Positions 30,953 through 40,358 of a DNA stretch of 64,000 nt are shown here, one piece after another. The notes beneath the pieces were generated by a model. The model made no database searches and was not told the origin of the DNA. It worked only from the letters and a program-made list of their open reading frames with translations. Positions within the stretch are counted from its first letter, which is position 1. Each line of letters begins with the position of its first letter. This DNA comes from Flavobacterium eburneipallidum (lineage in GTDB: Bacteria; Bacteroidota; Bacteroidia; Flavobacteriales; Flavobacteriaceae). The stretch covers positions 186,001 to 250,000 of the forward strand of contig NZ_CP114291.2 of the NCBI RefSeq assembly GCF_027111355.2. Direction: 5' to 3'. Position numbers and translations under genes: made by a program.

Positions 30953-33319
30953 CTATCGCAACAACCGCACTTCATAAATACCCGTAATACTCGAATTGGG
31001 TTTGGCTTTAAATTCTACTTTCAAGATTTTTGCATTTTGTTCAGAAGCAGGAAGTGCTATTATTTTGTCTATAAATTGATTGCCTTCTGAACCATCCAAA
31101 TTTAGAGTTGCGACTAAAGTTTCATTTACAAAAACATCAAAATTTCTGTTCTTGTCGGCACCAAAATAGGTGATGCGTAGTTTTCGAGCTTCCAAATTAT
31201 TGTTTTTCAAATCATAACTAAACGAACCTTTTCCGTTGCGGTAATGGTGTTCTTTGAACATTCCGGTGTCGGTTTTTTCGCCTTTAAAATTATGATCAGA
31301 TTCAGGTTGTTGTTCGCCGGCAGTTACCAAATCAATAGTAATGGCTTCCAATTTCATTTGCGCTTCCTCACGATCTTTGATTGCTTTTTGTATTTCTGGC
31401 AACTTTTCTTTGGTCGTATAAGGCCAATACAACATATATCTCGCATCGTGAATTTGGAAGAACGGAATGAGTTGCAAATTTTTGTATTTCTCCTGATAAA
31501 TAAGATCCGAAGCCGAAAAAGTAAAGGGTTTATTTTCTACTAATTGTAATGATGAAGCCAAATTAGTGTTGTTGGAAACCAATAAAGGAGCATCTTCAAT
31601 CGGGTAAATTGCGCCGCTGGCAATATGTCCCATTCGGCTGTCGTCGGCTATTAATCCTTTTAAATCTGTAGTGTCGGTAATAGCGGCAAGCACAATTGGT
31701 CCGTGAACAAAAGAAACCCAATCCGATTTATCTGGCAATTGTTCGGTTTTGTTTTGCATTGGTAAAATAACCGAAATCACATCTCCTGTTTTCCATTTTC
31801 GGTCAATGGAAACATAAGAATTCTGATCTTTTACAAGGTTAATTTCTTTATTATTAACTGTAATTTTCATTTTACCGTCTTCAATCCAAGAAGGATAACG
31901 GAACTTGATGGCAAATTGCTGTGCTTTTTTTAATGTCAACGTGATGGAAGATTGTTCTTCAAACGGGAATTTGGTGTTTTGCGTAAGCGTAATTCCTTTT
32001 TCTTTCCAATTCAGAGTTGAAGGAATAAAAAGATTCACATATAGATTTTGTTTGTCGTGCGCATAAATCAGTTCGCCATATTTTCCGTGATTTTCCAAAC
32101 CCGAACCTACACAACACCAAAACGAATGTTGCGCTTCCGAATATACTCGGTAATGACGTGGACGGATTGGCGTGAAATATACAAAACCGCCATCAGGATG
32201 TTGGGACGAAAGGATGTGATTGTAGGTTGTGCGCTCGTAATAATCCATATATTTTGACGAAGGGTCAGCGAGGAATAAATGCTTGCTCAATTTGAGCATA
32301 TTGTAGCTGTTGCAGGTTTCAGGACCTTCTCTGGATTCCAGCATGGAAGAAAAATCGGTTGATGGATTAAAATGTTCTCGCACGCTGTTGCCTCCAATAG
32401 AAATCGTTCGGTTATCGACAACGGTTTTCCAGAAAAAGTTGGCAGCATTTGCCCAATCTTTATCGCCCGAAACTTCGGAAACACGCATAAAACCGATTAC
32501 TTTTGGGATTTGAGTATTGGCGTGCATTCCGTTTAACACATCTTTATTTTCTAAAAGTGGATCCAAAATCACTTTGTGGGAGAATTTTTGAGCTAGAGTC
32601 AAGTATTTTTTATCGCCAGTAATGGCAGCCACATCAGCAAAAACTTCATTCATTCCGCCGTGTTCGCTGCGCAAGATTTCTTGAATTTGTTTATCGGATA
32701 AATTGGCGGTAAGCGTCAAACACCAATCCGAAAGTTGAATGAGCATTTTTTTAGCTTTTTCATTTCCAGTCAAGGTATAAGCATCTACCAATCCAGCATA
32801 TACTTTATGGATATTGTACCAAGGCACCCATTTTTTGTTCAACGAAAAACTTCCAGCATCGATTTTTCCTTTGGCAATATCCGCCCATAATTCTTTGCTT
32901 CCGGGAACTCCGCCAATATATCCGTTGCCGTTTTTTTGTTGGCATTTTTCGAGACCATCCAACATATAATCCAATCTTTCCTTGATTTTTTGATTGCCTG
33001 TTGCGGCATACATTTCAGCCAAAGCTGAAAGATAATGACCGCCAATATGACCATCCAAACCGGTATTTTCCCAATTCGGATAATTAATAGCTTTGGTTTC
33101 CAATCCCGCTTCTTTGAAATAAGGAGCCAATAATCGATCTGCATCAAGGGATAAAATATATTTCAAATCCGTTCGTTGTGCCGCTTTTAAAGGACTTTCG
33201 AGCAATCGAACCGAGGACAACGGGAAAGATTGCAATTGAGCAGATTGTGCAAAAATTGTACTACTCGAAAGGAATATCAATCCGAAGTAAAGTGATTTTT
33301 TGATAGTATTGGGTATCAT
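30953..33319 (-). CDS. GH127 beta-L-arabinofuranosidase
   Basis: Retaining zinc-cysteine hydrolase known to split beta-1,2-linked L-arabinofuranose, as found on hydroxyproline-rich glycoproteins and in pectin. Signal peptide about 1-24 (I-F-A-Q). The (alpha/alpha)6 barrel shows G-L-D-G-H-I-G-G-H-Y-L-S-A and W-V-P-W-Y-N-I-H-K. The zinc/catalytic site is seen as P-E-T-C near 332 (Glu and Cys) and F-W-C-C-V near 402, whose Cys pair includes the nucleophile in this family. C-terminal beta domains complete 788 residues, longer than the cytosolic HypBA1 type. It lies 7 bases after hydrolase D. It is one of the best clues that the substrate carries beta-linked arabinose. Confidence 0.93.
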   Translation of the reverse strand: MIPNTIKKSLYFGLIFLSSSTIFAQSAQLQSFPLSSVRLLESPLKAAQRTDLKYILSLDADRLLAPYFKEAGLETKAINYPNWENTGLDGHIGGHYLSALAEMYAATGNQKIKERLDYMLDGLEKCQQKNGNGYIGGVPGSKELWADIAKGKIDAGSFSLNKKWVPWYNIHKVYAGLVDAYTLTGNEKAKKMLIQLSDWCLTLTANLSDKQIQEILRSEHGGMNEVFADVAAITGDKKYLTLAQKFSHKVILDPLLENKDVLNGMHANTQIPKVIGFMRVSEVSGDKDWANAANFFWKTVVDNRTISIGGNSVREHFNPSTDFSSMLESREGPETCNSYNMLKLSKHLFLADPSSKYMDYYERTTYNHILSSQHPDGGFVYFTPIRPRHYRVYSEAQHSFWCCVGSGLENHGKYGELIYAHDKQNLYVNLFIPSTLNWKEKGITLTQNTKFPFEEQSSITLTLKKAQQFAIKFRYPSWIEDGKMKITVNNKEINLVKDQNSYVSIDRKWKTGDVISVILPMQNKTEQLPDKSDWVSFVHGPIVLAAITDTTDLKGLIADDSRMGHIASGAIYPIEDAPLLVSNNTNLASSLQLVENKPFTFSASDLIYQEKYKNLQLIPFFQIHDARYMLYWPYTTKEKLPEIQKAIKDREEAQMKLEAITIDLVTAGEQQPESDHNFKGEKTDTGMFKEHHYRNGKGSFSYDLKNNNLEARKLRITYFGADKNRNFDVFVNETLVATLNLDGSEGNQFIDKIIALPASEQNAKILKVEFKAKPNSSITGIYEVRLLR

Positions 33320-33325
33320 ATTTCT

Positions 33326-34396
33326 TTAAAATTTTATATCGCAATTCCATTTTTTAGCCAATTTTCGAGCTTCTTTTTTAGTGATGTGAATTACCGCTGG
33401 ATGCTTTGGAGATGAAAAGTTGGTCGCTTTCATCACGCCTTCGTTAAAATGCCCCAAGTCTTTAAAATTCACAAAATCAGAAGTTTCACTAAACCCAAAA
33501 TTATGCGGATTGATGCGGTAAATATCATAAATCAACACCCATTTGTTTTCGCCAATGCGTTTGTAAATCGTTGGTGCTTCGCAACCTACTTTTTCGGGGT
33601 CGTACCATTTATCATCATACACATATCCAGAATTTACCGAATCGGAAACCATTTGTTTAACGCCCGCAGTTCCGTCGTGAGGCACATAAAATAAATGGTA
33701 TTTATCACCTACTTTGGTAATATCGCCGTCAATATAAGACACGTCTTTTGGATATTCAAATAAGAGTTTTGGTGCGGTTTCTAGTTTGGTAAAATCGTCA
33801 TTCATATACGAATAATACACTTTATCTTTCTGTTTGCCAAAGCGCATCGTGAAGTAAATCATTGTTTTTTGCTTTTTCTCATCATAAATGAGTTCTGGAG
33901 CCCAAGCACAGCCAATGTCTGCCAATTCTGGAAAAGCCTGATCCACACGAACTACAGTATGCGTCCAATGAATCAAATCTGGTGATTTCATTAGTACTAA
34001 ACCACGATTATTTCCCCAGCCGTATTGTTTGCCATCACGTTCCCATTCGGTTTCGCGATATCCCATTTTTTGAGCATAAATGTGCAAATCGGTCAACGCC
34101 ATATAAAACATTCCGTTGGGAGCTCTGTAAATGTACGGATCCCGAATTCCTTTTTGTTCGGCTATCGTATCTCCTGCTATGATGGGTTTAGCGTTGTTGA
34201 TATCAGTAAATGTATAGCCGTCTTTGCTCAATGCCATATACAAACCGTGAGTATCGTCCTTGAAATAGACCATCAAATAGGCTCCCATCTTTTTCTCTTT
34301 TGGAAATTTATTTTTTTGTGCGAAAACCGTAGTGCCGACCAAAAAAAAGATTCCCACAACAATTAAGAATTTCAGTTTTTTCGGGATTGAATACAT
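33326..34396 (-). CDS. GH43-like hydrolase D
   Basis: Secreted protein of 356 residues with signal peptide (about 1-26, V-F-A-Q). Likely triad: Asp in G-I-R-D-P-Y-I near 84, Asp in Y-I-D-G-D-I near 223 and Glu in G-C-E-A-P-T-I-Y near 271. A-Y-L-M-V-Y-F-K-D-D at the mature N-terminus and W-A-P-E-L-I-Y-D place it in the same broad group as hydrolases C and E, but it is the most divergent of the three. It sits between GH27 and GH127 with gaps of 15 and 6 bases. Exo-action on an arabinose or galactose branch is inferred from context only. Confidence 0.88.
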   Translation of the reverse strand: MYSIPKKLKFLIVVGIFFLVGTTVFAQKNKFPKEKKMGAYLMVYFKDDTHGLYMALSKDGYTFTDINNAKPIIAGDTIAEQKGIRDPYIYRAPNGMFYMALTDLHIYAQKMGYRETEWERDGKQYGWGNNRGLVLMKSPDLIHWTHTVVRVDQAFPELADIGCAWAPELIYDEKKQKTMIYFTMRFGKQKDKVYYSYMNDDFTKLETAPKLLFEYPKDVSYIDGDITKVGDKYHLFYVPHDGTAGVKQMVSDSVNSGYVYDDKWYDPEKVGCEAPTIYKRIGENKWVLIYDIYRINPHNFGFSETSDFVNFKDLGHFNEGVMKATNFSSPKHPAVIHITKKEARKLAKKWNCDIKF

Positions 34397-34411
34397 GTTT
34401 TTTAATAAAAT

Positions 34412-36250
34412 TTATTTTGAAACTTTAACTATTTTATACAAACCAGCTCCGTGCGAATTGATTTCTGGAGCAAACTCTCCCGAAAATTGCCCAACCACTT
34501 TTCCAGACCATAAATCGGTTATCAAATAAGTCTCTGAAAGTCCAATGCTTTTTAGGTTAACAGGAATTTTTGCTGTTGGTGGCGGTGGCGGTCCAGCAGG
34601 ATTTTCAGTAAATACGAAAAATTTCACAGTGGCTCCTACATTTTGTGAAATACAGGCTTCATCCAAACCAACAATGGCTTTGAAACGAGTGTAGCCTTCT
34701 GGCAAATCAAATTCTATGATGGAATTGGAATGCGTGCCGATGCCATTTTCGTATTTAATTTTATTGGTAATCAAACTATTGCCAGAAACACTTTGGTTCA
34801 GCTTTGGTTTTTGCCAGCCTGATGTTGCTTTTCTCCACTTCAAACTGGTCAACTTAATAGAATCTTTTCCTTTATACAAAGTAGGTTCTATCCAGTTGGC
34901 GTGATCCCAATCGGTATTGTCGCCAGAATCATTTACCACTAAATACAGTTTTTTGGCATTCGAAATATCAATGTCTAGTTTGACACTTTGATTGGTTCTT
35001 GACAGCAGCCCACTGTTCCAAACGGCTTTTTCTTCGGACACCATTTTTTGGTCGGTCGTGTTGAAAACCGCCAAATATTTAGCTCCCGTTTTGGATTCGT
35101 CGGCCATCCAAGCGGCTTTGTCTTTATCGGTAAAAAGGGGTTTGTTGTTTGTACTTTCATTCAAGACTTTCAACACATTTTTATTGGTCAACAACGAAAG
35201 CGTGAAAGGATCATTATCTGGAAGGTTGCCACCAAACATCAACGGCGATTTGAAAATGCTCCATAAAGTCATCAAGGTGTATTGTTCATCCTTGGTAAAC
35301 GCAGTCATTCGAGGATCACCTCTTTCGGCTCGGATGCCAATTCGCCCCAAAGGCAACATATCACCATCAGGATAAGCACCGTAAGAACGCCATTTGTTCC
35401 AACGGTCAAAGACTTCGAAATGCTCTTTCAATTGTTGCCAACTGTCCCAAAAATCACCAACGGTACGCCACATATTGGCATTTTTCTGCACATGATCGGC
35501 GTGTGCAATTGGGGTTTCTCCGGGAGAAGTGCTCAAAACAATTTTGCGTCCTGTGCGGTCAATGGCTTTTCGGATTATGTCGATTTCGCCTTCAAAATAA
35601 ATGGGAGAAGAAAGGTCGTCAATTTTGACAAAATCCAATCCCCAAGATGCATAGAGTTCAAAAAGTGAATTGTAGTATTCTTGCGCTCCAGGCTTGGTGG
35701 GAACAACCGTGTACATATCGCGCAACCAAGTGCATTGGTCTTTATCGGAGTAAATGTCTTTGGCCGTAAAATTCGTTCCTTTGATAGGCAAGTTTTGTTT
35801 TACGGCAATCACAGGAATTCCACGCATAATGTGGATTCCAAATTTTAAGCCTTTTTTATGCAAATAATCTGCCAAAGGTTTGAAGCCTTTTCCGCCCGCC
35901 GCCGAAGGGAAACGATTGATGGCTGGCATAAATCTTCCGTATTGGTCCAAGACATAATCGGGGTCTTTTTCGTTGTAGCCGTGGGCTTTGTCATTGCCCA
36001 CATACCAGCGGATATCGACTACAACATAATCCCAACCATAGGGTTTTAAATATTTTGCCATATAATCGGCATTGGCTTTTACTTCGGCTTCGGTGACTGT
36101 GGGACCAAAGCAATCCCAACTATTCCAGCCCATTGGCGGAGTCGCTGCCCAATCGTGAAAGTCTTTTTTGATCTGGGATTGAACCATATAATTGGATGCT
36201 GAAAAGCATAAGATGGTGAGTGCAACTTTATAAAATTTAGATCGAATCAT
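34412..36250 (-). CDS. GH27 alpha-galactosidase or beta-L-arabinopyranosidase with NPCBM
   Basis: A protein of 612 residues with signal peptide (about 1-26). The (beta/alpha)8 barrel opens with T-P-P-M-G-W-N-S-W-D-C-F-G. The nucleophile is the Asp of F-V-K-I-D-D near 210, and R-A-E-R-G-D-P-R-M near 315 carries the likely acid/base Asp. An NPCBM-like domain (about 455-565) is placed before a final beta piece, linked by a proline run (P-P-P-P-P). GH27 members cleave alpha-D-galactose or the sterically similar beta-L-arabinopyranose; both are plausible in an arabinose-rich locus. It begins the operon, and a palindromic box lies about 48 bases upstream. Confidence 0.9.
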   Translation of the reverse strand: MIRSKFYKVALTILCFSASNYMVQSQIKKDFHDWAATPPMGWNSWDCFGPTVTEAEVKANADYMAKYLKPYGWDYVVVDIRWYVGNDKAHGYNEKDPDYVLDQYGRFMPAINRFPSAAGGKGFKPLADYLHKKGLKFGIHIMRGIPVIAVKQNLPIKGTNFTAKDIYSDKDQCTWLRDMYTVVPTKPGAQEYYNSLFELYASWGLDFVKIDDLSSPIYFEGEIDIIRKAIDRTGRKIVLSTSPGETPIAHADHVQKNANMWRTVGDFWDSWQQLKEHFEVFDRWNKWRSYGAYPDGDMLPLGRIGIRAERGDPRMTAFTKDEQYTLMTLWSIFKSPLMFGGNLPDNDPFTLSLLTNKNVLKVLNESTNNKPLFTDKDKAAWMADESKTGAKYLAVFNTTDQKMVSEEKAVWNSGLLSRTNQSVKLDIDISNAKKLYLVVNDSGDNTDWDHANWIEPTLYKGKDSIKLTSLKWRKATSGWQKPKLNQSVSGNSLITNKIKYENGIGTHSNSIIEFDLPEGYTRFKAIVGLDEACISQNVGATVKFFVFTENPAGPPPPPTAKIPVNLKSIGLSETYLITDLWSGKVVGQFSGEFAPEINSHGAGLYKIVKVSK

Positions 36251-36284
36251 TTTGTATGATTTTATTGGTAAAATAATTTATTTA

Positions 36285-36316
36285 TAAGTGTATTATTTAC
36301 ATTTGTAAATGTAATT
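36285..36316 (-). promoter_or_regulatory. Palindromic operator box upstream of GH27
   Basis: TACATTTGTAAATGTA (36298-36313) is a palindrome around a central GT. TATAAGTGTA lies next to it, and its complement TACACTTA is a weak -7 candidate (36292-36285). The same palindrome, next box and 6-base offset recur before HTCS2 (54883-54911). Likely a binding site for a dimeric sugar regulator. Confidence 0.6.
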
Positions 36317-36382
36317 TAAAAAAAGAGATAAAAAAAAATTAATATCACAAAAAAATAATGGTATTGAAAACTTTTTAGCATT

Positions 36383-36594
36383 ACCCGTTGGGTATAATTC
36401 AAAATTTATGATTTTTAAACACATAGAAACATAGATTTTGTAAATTTTGAAAGGCGTTTCACTTTATTAAAGAAAAACATAGCTATGTGAACCCAACAAT
36501 TGGGCTATACAACTCTTTTTTTCTGTGATTCTATGTGTTTAAATTTTATATCTTTTTGAAATTCTTTTATTTTTAATAATTACACCCAACGGGT
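36383..36594. repeat. Nested inverted-repeat element, copy B
   Basis: Outer arms: ACCCGTTGGGTATAATT (36383-36399) and 36578-36594, one mismatch. Inner arms: TTTAAACACATAGAA (36414-36428) and 36529-36543, perfect. The centre has ACATAGCTATG and a small CCCAA/TTGGG hairpin. The structure fits a small non-autonomous mobile element or a flavobacterial intergenic repeat. With the GH27 operator and the GH2 terminator it accounts for most of the 587-base gap. Confidence 0.65.
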
Positions 36595-36687
36595 TTTTAG
36601 CATTAATTAATTCAAAAGAATTCACTTCGATTAATGCCAAGAAAACTTGTTTAAAATCGAATACTGACTATTAAGAGTAAAACTAAA

Positions 36688-36714
36688 AACCCCGAAAGTA
36701 TTATTTCCGGGGTT
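36688..36714 (-). terminator. Rho-independent terminator of the GH97-GH43-GH2 operon
   Basis: AACCCCG (36688-36694) and CGGGGTT (36708-36714) form a strong stem. On the minus strand TTTTTAG follows. It lies 124 bases after the GH2 stop codon. Confidence 0.8.
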
Positions 36715-36837
36715 ACTAACTAATCCGTTTTGTAAAATCAGGCACTTATACCAAATTATGGAAATAGACAACCAAAAGTCTATAGTAGTTAGTTTTTTTA
36801 TGCGTATTTTATGAAGTAATTAGCAAAAAATACAGGG

Positions 36838-39255
36838 TTATTTTAATTGAATGATAACTTCTGTCGATTTTAGCCAGTTAGCTGTAAACTTAACAGTTAT
36901 AGGCTCATTATTCCCTTTTGACTGAACATAAGCTACTAAATGTCCGTGAAAAACCCTCTGAACATTATCGGTATAATCGCCCATATCTTCATTATTTCCA
37001 GCTTCTAATCCTAACAAAGTTCCTGAACCGCTTACTGTACAAGTTACTTCGTTATCCGATAGCATTACTGGCAAACCTTTTTCGTCCACTACTTGTACGA
37101 TTACTTTAGCCACTCCATTTTCTTTATTGATTGTGATATTTTTTTCATTGACAACCAAAGAATTAGGTTGTTGAGAAGTTTGTATTGCATATTGACTAAT
37201 CACTTTGCCGTCTTTATTAAGACCTATTGCTTCTAACTTTCCTGAAGTAAAAGGAATATCCCAATAAATAACTCCCGTTTTTTCATTGTAATTTTTTTCT
37301 TCACCAACTACTTTTCCGTTCAATTCCAGACGGGCTTTTGCTGCATTGGTATAACAAACCACTCGAATCATTTGTCCTTCTTTATAATTCCACGAAGACC
37401 AAGCATCTATAGAAAGATAATTTTTAGCCGGATAAGTTCCTGCGTAAATCATTGGCTTATCGGACCATAAAGACTGACGGAAATAACCTCTTGGTTTGAT
37501 AATTCCAGCAAGATCTACTAATCCAGAATAGAACCCTCTGGAAGGCCAAGCGTTAGATTCGCCTAAATAATCGATACCCGTCCATAGAAACTGCCCGAAA
37601 ATGTGTTCATTATTTTTTACATCCAACCAAGGTTCGAATTCGTGTCGGGTTTCACTACCAAAAATCACCCTGTTTGGATATTTTTTATGATCCGATTGGT
37701 ACTTACTTTCGGTATAATTATAGCCTGTAATATCTAAAAGACCTGGATATTCAGTTTCGTTAGACATCGCTACTCCTGCTAGTCCTGCTGTAGTTGGACG
37801 AGATTTATCGTATTTCTTTACAGCAGCCACAAGACGTTTGGCAATTCCGCCAAGTCGCATCGCATCTGGAGCCTCTTTTTTATAACCTCCGTAAGAAGCT
37901 TGTGAAAATCCCGAAACTTCACTCCCACCTAAAACAGGATGTGAGTAAGGATCATTTGGATAATCTACTTCATTACCAATGCTCCATGCAAAAACAGAAA
38001 GGTGATTTCGATCACGACGTACCATATCTTCCAAATCTTTTTCGCCCCAACTAACAAATATATCATTTGACCCTTGAAATCCTGGAGTACCTTGATTCCA
38101 TCCTTCTAACCATTTTCGTTTAGGGAATTCCCATTCGTCATAAGCTTCGTTAAGAACCAACAATCCTAATTCGTCACAAAGTGTATAAAAATCAGGAGCT
38201 TGTGGATTGTGACTGGTACGAATGGCGTTTACACCAATTTCTTTCAAGGTTTGTAATCTTGTTTTCAAAACATCGCTTGGCACGGCAGAACCCAAAACTC
38301 CAGCATCGTGGTGCAAACAAACGCCTTTCATTTTCATCCATTTTCCGTTAAGAGCAAAACCTTTATTGGCATCGAAAATAAAATTTCTAAAACCTGTAGC
38401 TGTCAACGTTTTATCAATTGTTTTACCATCTTTTAAAACGGTTGTTTTTAACTGATACAAGTTGGGATGCTCTAAATCCCATAAATTTGGATTTTTTACA
38501 TTTATTTTGGTTGCAATCTTGTTTTCAGTATTGGCTTCGACAAGCAGTTTTTGAGTAGTTGTTGCTACGACTTTTCCATTAGCATCTAAAAGTTCATTGA
38601 CGATGGTAAGATTTGTTTTGTCGGCCGAACCGTTTTCTAAATTTACCTCAACATTCAAAATTCCATTTCCATTTGTAACTTCTGGATAAGCATAGACTCC
38701 CCATTGTGCAATATGCACTGGATTAGAATACACCAACCACACATTGCGATAAACTCCCGAACCCGAATACCAACGCGAGTCGGCACTCAAGCTGTGATCT
38801 ACTTTTACAGCAATAACATTATCTTCTCCATATTTTACAAAAGGAGTAGCGTCATACGCAAATGAAATGTATCCGTTAGGGCGTTTTCCTAAAGACTGTC
38901 CGTTGATAAAAACTTCGCTTCTGTTGTACACTCCTTCAAAATAGAGATAAACTTTTTCGCCACGTTTCGCTTGTGGAATGTTCAATGTTTTTCGGTACCA
39001 ACCAATTCCACCAGGCAAAAAACCGGTACAACTCGCCAAGGTAGGACTCAATCTGCCTTCGACACTCCAATCGTGTGGCACATTAACAGATTTCCATTTG
39101 CTGTCATTGTAGGTTGCTTTTTGAGCTTCGGGAGTGTCCTGAAGCATAAACTTCCAGTTGTCATTAATTTTTTGGGAATCTCCAAATGATATCTGGCTAA
39201 AAGCCGATAAGCAAGAAAAAATAAGGATTGGTAATAAGAATTTTTTAGTAACCAT
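36838..39255 (-). CDS. GH2 family glycosidase (beta-galactosidase-like)
   Basis: A GH2 enzyme of 805 residues, shorter than LacZ. Signal peptide about 1-20 (L-S-A-F-S-Q). The jelly roll (P-H-D-W-S-V-E-G, R-W-Y-S-G-S-G-V-Y-R-N-V-W-L), Ig domain and barrel (R-T-S-H-N-P-Q-A-P) are followed by Ig/DUF4982-like tails. Acid/base Glu is in W-S-I-G-N-E near 428; the nucleophile Glu is in F-G-S-E-T near 532. This architecture is common for beta-galactosidases of Bacteroidota loci, but beta-glucuronidase-like or other specificities occur in the same group. It is last in its operon, 40 bases after hydrolase E. Confidence 0.92.
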   Translation of the reverse strand: MVTKKFLLPILIFSCLSAFSQISFGDSQKINDNWKFMLQDTPEAQKATYNDSKWKSVNVPHDWSVEGRLSPTLASCTGFLPGGIGWYRKTLNIPQAKRGEKVYLYFEGVYNRSEVFINGQSLGKRPNGYISFAYDATPFVKYGEDNVIAVKVDHSLSADSRWYSGSGVYRNVWLVYSNPVHIAQWGVYAYPEVTNGNGILNVEVNLENGSADKTNLTIVNELLDANGKVVATTTQKLLVEANTENKIATKINVKNPNLWDLEHPNLYQLKTTVLKDGKTIDKTLTATGFRNFIFDANKGFALNGKWMKMKGVCLHHDAGVLGSAVPSDVLKTRLQTLKEIGVNAIRTSHNPQAPDFYTLCDELGLLVLNEAYDEWEFPKRKWLEGWNQGTPGFQGSNDIFVSWGEKDLEDMVRRDRNHLSVFAWSIGNEVDYPNDPYSHPVLGGSEVSGFSQASYGGYKKEAPDAMRLGGIAKRLVAAVKKYDKSRPTTAGLAGVAMSNETEYPGLLDITGYNYTESKYQSDHKKYPNRVIFGSETRHEFEPWLDVKNNEHIFGQFLWTGIDYLGESNAWPSRGFYSGLVDLAGIIKPRGYFRQSLWSDKPMIYAGTYPAKNYLSIDAWSSWNYKEGQMIRVVCYTNAAKARLELNGKVVGEEKNYNEKTGVIYWDIPFTSGKLEAIGLNKDGKVISQYAIQTSQQPNSLVVNEKNITINKENGVAKVIVQVVDEKGLPVMLSDNEVTCTVSGSGTLLGLEAGNNEDMGDYTDNVQRVFHGHLVAYVQSKGNNEPITVKFTANWLKSTEVIIQLK

Positions 39256-39295
39256 TATATATAATTTATGTTATTCGATGAATCGGTAGTTGTGT

Positions 39296-40288
39296 TTATT
39301 GTTTAGTATTTCCCCATTTGCTTTCTAATCGTGCCAATTCTTTAGCAGTTATTGGCATAACGGTTCCGTGACGCGGGTGAAAATTCATCGAAACAGCATT
39401 GTCAATAACCGAGAAATGCTCTAAATCACTGGATTTTGTAAACTGGTATTTTCCTTTGGTATAAAGATCATACATCAAGATATAATCATTGGAATTATTT
39501 AGTTTGAAAACGCCAGCACCTTCGACAGGATATGGAGTTTGTTGCACATATTGATCTCTCAAAACATAGCCTTCGGTAAGTTTGTTGGAAACGGCAATTT
39601 TTATGCCTGCTCCTGAACCTTCAGTTTTGAAAAACAAATGGTATTTGTTGTCTTTGAAAATAATTTCGCCATCAATGCAAGCACCATTCGTTGGACTGAA
39701 AAACAATTGTTTGGGTTCGGTTTCCAAATCGGTAAAATCAGCATTGGCGTACCCATAATAAATTTTGTCGGCTTCATTTCCGTGCTGCATCGACCAATAA
39801 ATCATGTACTTTCCTTTTTGAGCATCGTATATTGTTTGTGGTGCCCAAACTCGTTTTAGGTTTTCTTGGTTTGAATATTTCTTTTGAATATCAATCACTG
39901 ATGAACTCCAATTGATTAAATCGGTTGATTTTAATAAAACCATCGCTCGATTCGAATCCCAACCTTTGGCAGAAACCATATCGGTTGCGACCATATAGAA
40001 GGTTTTGCCATCTGCTCCACGAAGAATATGAGGGTCTCTTATTCCGCCAGAGGAACTGATTTGCTTGGAATCAATAATAGCCTGATTGTTATTTAAAGCC
40101 CTAAAGTTATAGCCATCGTTACTCACTGCAAATCGAATGGCTTCTTCTTTGATGTCATTTCCTGTGAAATAGGCAAATAAATAAGCGGTTGTTTTTAAGT
40201 TTTTCACTTGTTTTTTTGATTTTTGGGCAATCATCATATTACCAAAAAAAACCAAAATCAAGAGATATATAAGATTTTTATTTTTCAT
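39296..40288 (-). CDS. GH43-like hydrolase E
   Basis: I start the gene at the ATG at 40288, which gives a normal signal peptide (M-K-N-K-N-L-I-Y-L to M-I-A-Q); the open frame extends 20 codons upstream to a TTG. The 330 residues carry Asp in G-G-I-R-D-P-H-I near 85, Asp in C-I-D-G-E-I-I near 203 and Glu in V-E-G-A-G-V-F near 255 as the likely triad. It is very like hydrolase C (F-A-Y-F-T-G, R-V-W-A-P-Q-T-I-Y-D, F-H-P-R-H-G-T) without the Ig-like domain. It lies between GH97 and GH2 in one operon. Confidence 0.87.
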   Translation of the reverse strand: MKNKNLIYLLILVFFGNMMIAQKSKKQVKNLKTTAYLFAYFTGNDIKEEAIRFAVSNDGYNFRALNNNQAIIDSKQISSSGGIRDPHILRGADGKTFYMVATDMVSAKGWDSNRAMVLLKSTDLINWSSSVIDIQKKYSNQENLKRVWAPQTIYDAQKGKYMIYWSMQHGNEADKIYYGYANADFTDLETEPKQLFFSPTNGACIDGEIIFKDNKYHLFFKTEGSGAGIKIAVSNKLTEGYVLRDQYVQQTPYPVEGAGVFKLNNSNDYILMYDLYTKGKYQFTKSSDLEHFSVIDNAVSMNFHPRHGTVMPITAKELARLESKWGNTKQ

Positions 40289-40358
40289 TTTAAAGGTCTG
40301 TTGCTTGATAAATGATACTGTGCTTTCTTTATTGATTAACATAATCAAATTTGATTTA

